Shown here one piece after another: positions 6,377 to 9,310 of a stretch of 9,310 bases of DNA (its first letter is position 1; the number at the start of each line of letters is the position of its first letter). This DNA is from Bacillota bacterium (GTDB lineage Bacteria; Bacillota; Bacilli; Calditerricolales; Calditerricolaceae). The stretch spans positions 1 through 9,310 of the forward strand of contig PKQU01000074.1 in the NCBI GenBank assembly GCA_017577925.1, given 5' to 3'. A program made the translations under genes and the position numbers. The notes under the pieces are model-generated. The model had not been told where the DNA came from and ran no database searches. It saw only the letters and a list, made by a program, of their open reading frames with translations.

Positions 6377-8206
6377 GTGTTGAGCGCGCTGCGGCTCTTC
6401 GCGCAACCCGTTGGCAACCTGGCCGAACCCATCCGCCTCATGCTCCCGGCGGATGCCCCGGTGAGCCGATTGCGCTCCGAGTGGGCGGAACGCCAGCCGG
6501 TTTCGGCCGTTCTGGTTGACCACGGCACGCCTATCGCCGTGTTTCCGGCCGAGTGGACGTTGCTCTTACAGTATCTCCCGCCCACTTTACCGGTACGCGC
6601 GGTTAGCCTTCCCGCGTGCCGCGTTGCGGAAACCCTGTCGCTCGAGGCCGTCGTGCACGAGCACGCTTCCGGATCGTCGGCCGCCTATGTCACCGTTGAT
6701 GACACGGGAAACCCCACCGGAATCCTCACCCCTGACCGGTTGCTCCGCGCCTTGCGCGACGGGGCACTGGCGCTTTCCGCTCTGGTCCACGCGATGGCGG
6801 AAACCACGTCTGACGCCGTCACGGTGGTGGACGCCGCGGGTCGAGTCGTACTGTGGAACCGCGCGGCCGAGACCATCTACCGCATCCCCAAGCGGGACAT
6901 CATCGGCCAGCCAATCGCGTCCTTCTTTCCGGCCGGGGCAATCAAGGTACTCGAACAGCTGGAGCAGCGCGTTCCGGTACGGCGGCTGTACCACGTGCCA
7001 CGCCCCGACCGGCATGTCATGATCGACGCGGCGCCCATCGAACGCGACAGCGAGCTTCTGGGGGCCGTGGCCTTCGAGGAAGACATTTCCGACCTGGTAC
7101 GGCTGCGCAACGAACTGTCGGCGGCCCAGTCCCACCTGCGCTCGCTGCGGGAAGCCATCACCCCTGTGCGGAGCGACGATCCTTTTTCGGCCATTCGCGG
7201 CCGTTCGCCGCTCCTCAAACAGGTGGTGGTCATGGCGCGGAAAGTGGCGGCTACCGATGCCACGGTGCTCATCACTGGGGAAAGCGGGGTCGGCAAAGAG
7301 CTCTTCGCCCAGGCCCTGCACCGCGCCAGTCGGCGGGCAAAGGGGCCCTTTGTGGCGCTTAACTGCGCCGCCATCCCGGTGACGCTGTTTGAAAGCGAAC
7401 TGTTCGGGTATCAGGCCGGTGCGTTCACGGGCGCCGAACGAAGCGGCAAACCCGGCAAGCTGGAGCTGGCCCGCGGCGGGACGCTCTTCCTCGATGAGAT
7501 TGGGGATCTCCCCCTTGAGTTGCAGGCCAAACTCCTGCGCGTGCTCCAGGAACGGCAATTCTACCGCATCGGCGGCACCAAACCCCTGCCCCTCGAGGCA
7601 CGCATCATCGCCGCCACCAACCGTCGACTCGACGAAGAGGTGGCCGCCGGCCGGTTTCGGGCCGACCTGTACTACCGCCTCAATGTCGTCACGTTGGAAA
7701 TCCCGCCGCTGCGGGAGCGTCCGGAGGACATTCCCGAACTGGTGCAAGCTTTTCTGTTCGAGTGCGCGTCGCGTTACGACAAACCGGTGCCGGTCCTCAC
7801 CCCGGAAGCGCTGGCCGCGCTGGTGCGCTACCCGTGGCCCGGCAACGTTCGGCAATTGCGCAACGCGGTGGAGCGGGCCATCATCTTGATGGACGGAAAC
7901 ACGCTCGATGTCCATCACTTTCCCGATGTGGTCAATCACGCGACAGCTCGGAACGAAGAGGGGAACCCGATCGCCCCCCTTTCCGCCCCGCCACCACACG
8001 ACGCCAGCGCCACTCAACCGCCGGCCAGCGAGGAGGCGGCGCGCATCGTGGCCGCCCTGCGCACCACCTACGGCAACAAAAGCGCCGCGGCACGCCTGCT
8101 CGGCATTTCCCGCGGCACGCTTTACAATCGCCTCAAGGCGCTCGGTCTCTCGGAAGCGGATTGGAAGGGCGGGCTCCCACACGAATCCTCGCGCACAAAA
8201 CCGTAA
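6377..8206 (+). CDS. Sigma-54-dependent transcriptional activator, CBS-PAS-AAA+-Fis (RocR-like)
   Basis: This 609-residue enhancer-binding protein has a CBS-pair-like sensor (about 15-130; the second repeat has AYVTVDDTGNPTGILTPDRLL, 103-123). A PAS domain follows (about 135-235; AVTVVDAAGRVVLWNRAAETIY, 147-168), then a linker. The AAA+ domain starts near 272: Walker A GESGVGKE 301-308, sigma-54-contacting GAFTGA 348-353, Walker B TLFLDE 369-374, arginine-finger region RADLYYRLN 428-436 and sensor II PGNVRQLRN 488-496. A proline-rich linker (530-550) leads to a Fis-type helix-turn-helix (566-590). All motifs are intact, so it should hydrolyse ATP to open sigma-54 promoters. The first codon is GTG 6377, but TTG at 6380 is better placed after AAGGGGG and may be the true start. 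It is divergent from the proline dehydrogenase, whose sigma-54 promoter is its obvious target. The effector (proline, a derivative or an adenylate) is unknown. Confidence 0.93.
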   Translation: MLSALRLFAQPVGNLAEPIRLMLPADAPVSRLRSEWAERQPVSAVLVDHGTPIAVFPAEWTLLLQYLPPTLPVRAVSLPACRVAETLSLEAVVHEHASGSSAAYVTVDDTGNPTGILTPDRLLRALRDGALALSALVHAMAETTSDAVTVVDAAGRVVLWNRAAETIYRIPKRDIIGQPIASFFPAGAIKVLEQLEQRVPVRRLYHVPRPDRHVMIDAAPIERDSELLGAVAFEEDISDLVRLRNELSAAQSHLRSLREAITPVRSDDPFSAIRGRSPLLKQVVVMARKVAATDATVLITGESGVGKELFAQALHRASRRAKGPFVALNCAAIPVTLFESELFGYQAGAFTGAERSGKPGKLELARGGTLFLDEIGDLPLELQAKLLRVLQERQFYRIGGTKPLPLEARIIAATNRRLDEEVAAGRFRADLYYRLNVVTLEIPPLRERPEDIPELVQAFLFECASRYDKPVPVLTPEALAALVRYPWPGNVRQLRNAVERAIILMDGNTLDVHHFPDVVNHATARNEEGNPIAPLSAPPPHDASATQPPASEEAARIVAALRTTYGNKSAAARLLGISRGTLYNRLKALGLSEADWKGGLPHESSRTKP

Positions 8207-8248
8207 CCGAAGAGCGCGGGAGAGCGCTGCAAATCGGAGGGACGGACG

Positions 8249-9076
8249 ATGGTTCGCAACTGGATTACCTTCAACGCGCTCCGCACGTTGCGCATCCCGG
8301 GGATCCGGTACATCAAGCCGGAGCATTTCTTTCGACATCGCGAGGCGATCAGTGCGGCTTCCTGGCTCTTGTTTCCCGAGCACTGGCAGGTCAACGTGCT
8401 CGTGTACGCATGGAAAAAGCGCATTTTTCCCAGCGCGTCTACGCTGCACCTGGGCCACAGCAAAGTGGAGATGACGCGCGCCTTTTGGGCGGTGTGCCCG
8501 GAGCACGTTCCCTACACGGAGATCTTAGCCAACACGGAAACGAACGTGCGGGCCGTGCTGGACACCTTCACGTTTCCCTTTATCGCCAAGGAAGTCCGCA
8601 GCGCCCGCGGGTGCGGCGTGTACGTCATTACCGACGAAGCGGCGTTCCAGGCCTACGCAGCCCGATCCGAGGTGCTGTACGTTCAGGAACTCCTGCCCAT
8701 CGACCGGGACATCCGCGTCGTCGTGGTGGGGAACGACGTCCTTGCGGCATACTGGCGAATCGGACGACCGGGCATCCACGTGAACAACGTGGCCCAAGGC
8801 GGCACAATCTCCTTCGAGCCGGTCCCGCGCTCGGTGATCGACCTTGTGGTGCACGTCGCCCGTACGCTGGGCATCGACCACGCCGGTTTCGACGTTGCCC
8901 TCGTCGACGGTCACCCTTACCTGCTGGAGTTTAATGCTCTGTTCGGCAACGAAGCGCTCAATCGCCTGGGCATTCGGGTGGAGGAAGCGATTGTGCGCTA
9001 CCTTGAAGCCCACGAGACCCCGTTTACCCCCCACACCCCTCTGCACCCGTCGCCATCGGTGCCGCGTGCCTCGTAA
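8249..9076 (+). CDS. ATP-grasp family protein, RimK-like, substrate unknown
   Basis: The protein has 275 residues. The first 80 form a divergent N-terminal domain (with LHLGHSKVEMTRAF at 66-79). The ATP-grasp fold follows: nucleotide-binding lysine K114 in FPFIAKEV, glycine loop RGCGVY 120-125, hinge YVQELLP 144-150, RDIRVVVVGN 153-162, NVAQGG 180-185, GFDVAL 213-218 and the metal-binding pair E227/N229 in LLEFNALFG. Such enzymes use ATP to join a carboxylate to an amine or similar nucleophile through an acyl phosphate. RimK and LysX have Pro-Gly shortly after the Asn; here it is LFG. The last 20 residues are rich in proline, threonine and serine, look disordered and may be unimportant. GGAGG (8236-8240) lies 8 bases before the ATG. 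The gene starts 42 bases after the activator's stop with no terminator between, so the two are probably cotranscribed. The substrate cannot be inferred. Confidence 0.85.
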   Translation: MVRNWITFNALRTLRIPGIRYIKPEHFFRHREAISAASWLLFPEHWQVNVLVYAWKKRIFPSASTLHLGHSKVEMTRAFWAVCPEHVPYTEILANTETNVRAVLDTFTFPFIAKEVRSARGCGVYVITDEAAFQAYAARSEVLYVQELLPIDRDIRVVVVGNDVLAAYWRIGRPGIHVNNVAQGGTISFEPVPRSVIDLVVHVARTLGIDHAGFDVALVDGHPYLLEFNALFGNEALNRLGIRVEEAIVRYLEAHETPFTPHTPLHPSPSVPRAS

Positions 9077-9121
9077 GGGAATGGATGGACGAGCGCATAC
9101 ACGTTCCCAAAGCAGAAAAAC

Positions 9122-9139
9122 AACCGCGGCGTTGCGGCT
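9122..9139 (-). terminator. Second, weaker terminator downstream of the 5S rRNA
   Basis: On the minus strand AGCCGC and GCGGTT can pair (one G-U) around a 6-base loop and are followed by GTTTTTCTG. It lies 16 bases beyond the main rRNA terminator, forming a likely tandem arrangement. The stem is short, so it may be only a back-up signal. Confidence 0.4.
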
Positions 9140-9155
9140 CCCGAAAAACGCGAAA

Positions 9156-9182
9156 GCGGGAGACGGGTGTACCGTCTCCCGC
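9156..9182 (-). terminator. Intrinsic terminator of the rRNA operon
   Basis: GCGGGAGACGG (9156-9166) and CCGTCTCCCGC (9172-9182) form a perfect 11-base-pair stem with a 5-base loop. It begins 4 bases after the 5S rRNA 3' end. On the minus strand it is followed by TTTCGCGTTTTT. On the plus strand the stem is followed by ATTGTGCC, with no T-run. It therefore serves the rRNA operon, though the hairpin may also block readthrough from the ATP-grasp gene. Confidence 0.85.
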
Positions 9183-9186
9183 ATTG

Positions 9187-9306
<120 letters not shown>

Positions 9307-9310
9307 CGGG

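Noticed and set aside
6587..8506. 639-codon open frame on the minus strand, opposite the activator
   Set aside because: It spans two convincing plus-strand genes, including the AAA+ core, and has no domain or ribosome binding site. It is a codon-bias shadow.
7762..8934. 390-codon plus-strand frame across the activator/ATP-grasp junction
   Set aside because: It is out of frame with two well-supported genes and is low-complexity and arginine-rich.

Overview
The window looks like chromosomal DNA from a GC-rich, Gram-positive, Bacillales-type bacterium, possibly a thermophile. I infer this from the gene families (a KinB-like membrane histidine kinase, a TrmA/RumA-family 23S rRNA methyltransferase, a short monofunctional proline dehydrogenase, a RocR-like sigma-54 activator, DUF5317), from AGGAGG-type ribosome binding sites, from GTG/TTG starts, and from a 5S rRNA. 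The species cannot be fixed from this sequence.

Layout. Positions 1-6152 are read on the minus strand. From right to left they are a proline dehydrogenase (5235-6152), a 23S rRNA m5U methyltransferase (3770-5227) that starts 7 bases after the dehydrogenase stop, a membrane sensor histidine kinase (2405-3676), a DUF5317 membrane protein (1693-2268), a 31-residue membrane micropeptide (1524-1619), and a membrane GGDEF/HD-GYP protein (1-1468) that runs off the left edge. Positions 6377-9076 are read on the plus strand: a CBS-PAS-AAA+-Fis sigma-54 activator followed by a RimK-like ATP-grasp protein. At the right edge a 5S rRNA (9187-9306, minus strand) ends an rRNA operon that must lie outside the window. 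Terminator hairpins lie between it and the ATP-grasp gene.

How the parts fit. The 224-base divergent spacer 6153-6376 is the most informative regulatory region. It holds a near-perfect sigma-54 (-24/-12) promoter facing the proline dehydrogenase. It also holds a sigma-A type promoter facing the activator, and TTGTTCAACG repeats that overlap this second promoter about 100 bases upstream of the -24 element. The simplest reading is a self-contained unit in which the activator switches on proline oxidation through sigma-54 and limits its own transcription through the same sites. The rRNA methyltransferase appears to be carried along as the second gene of that transcript.

The left part contains signalling genes. 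The GGDEF/HD-GYP gene is a compositional mosaic: its membrane sensor half is strongly AT-rich and its catalytic half is GC-rich, with the switch at the domain boundary. No insertion sequence, CRISPR array, tRNA or phage gene was seen. No stretch over 300 bases lacks a gene.
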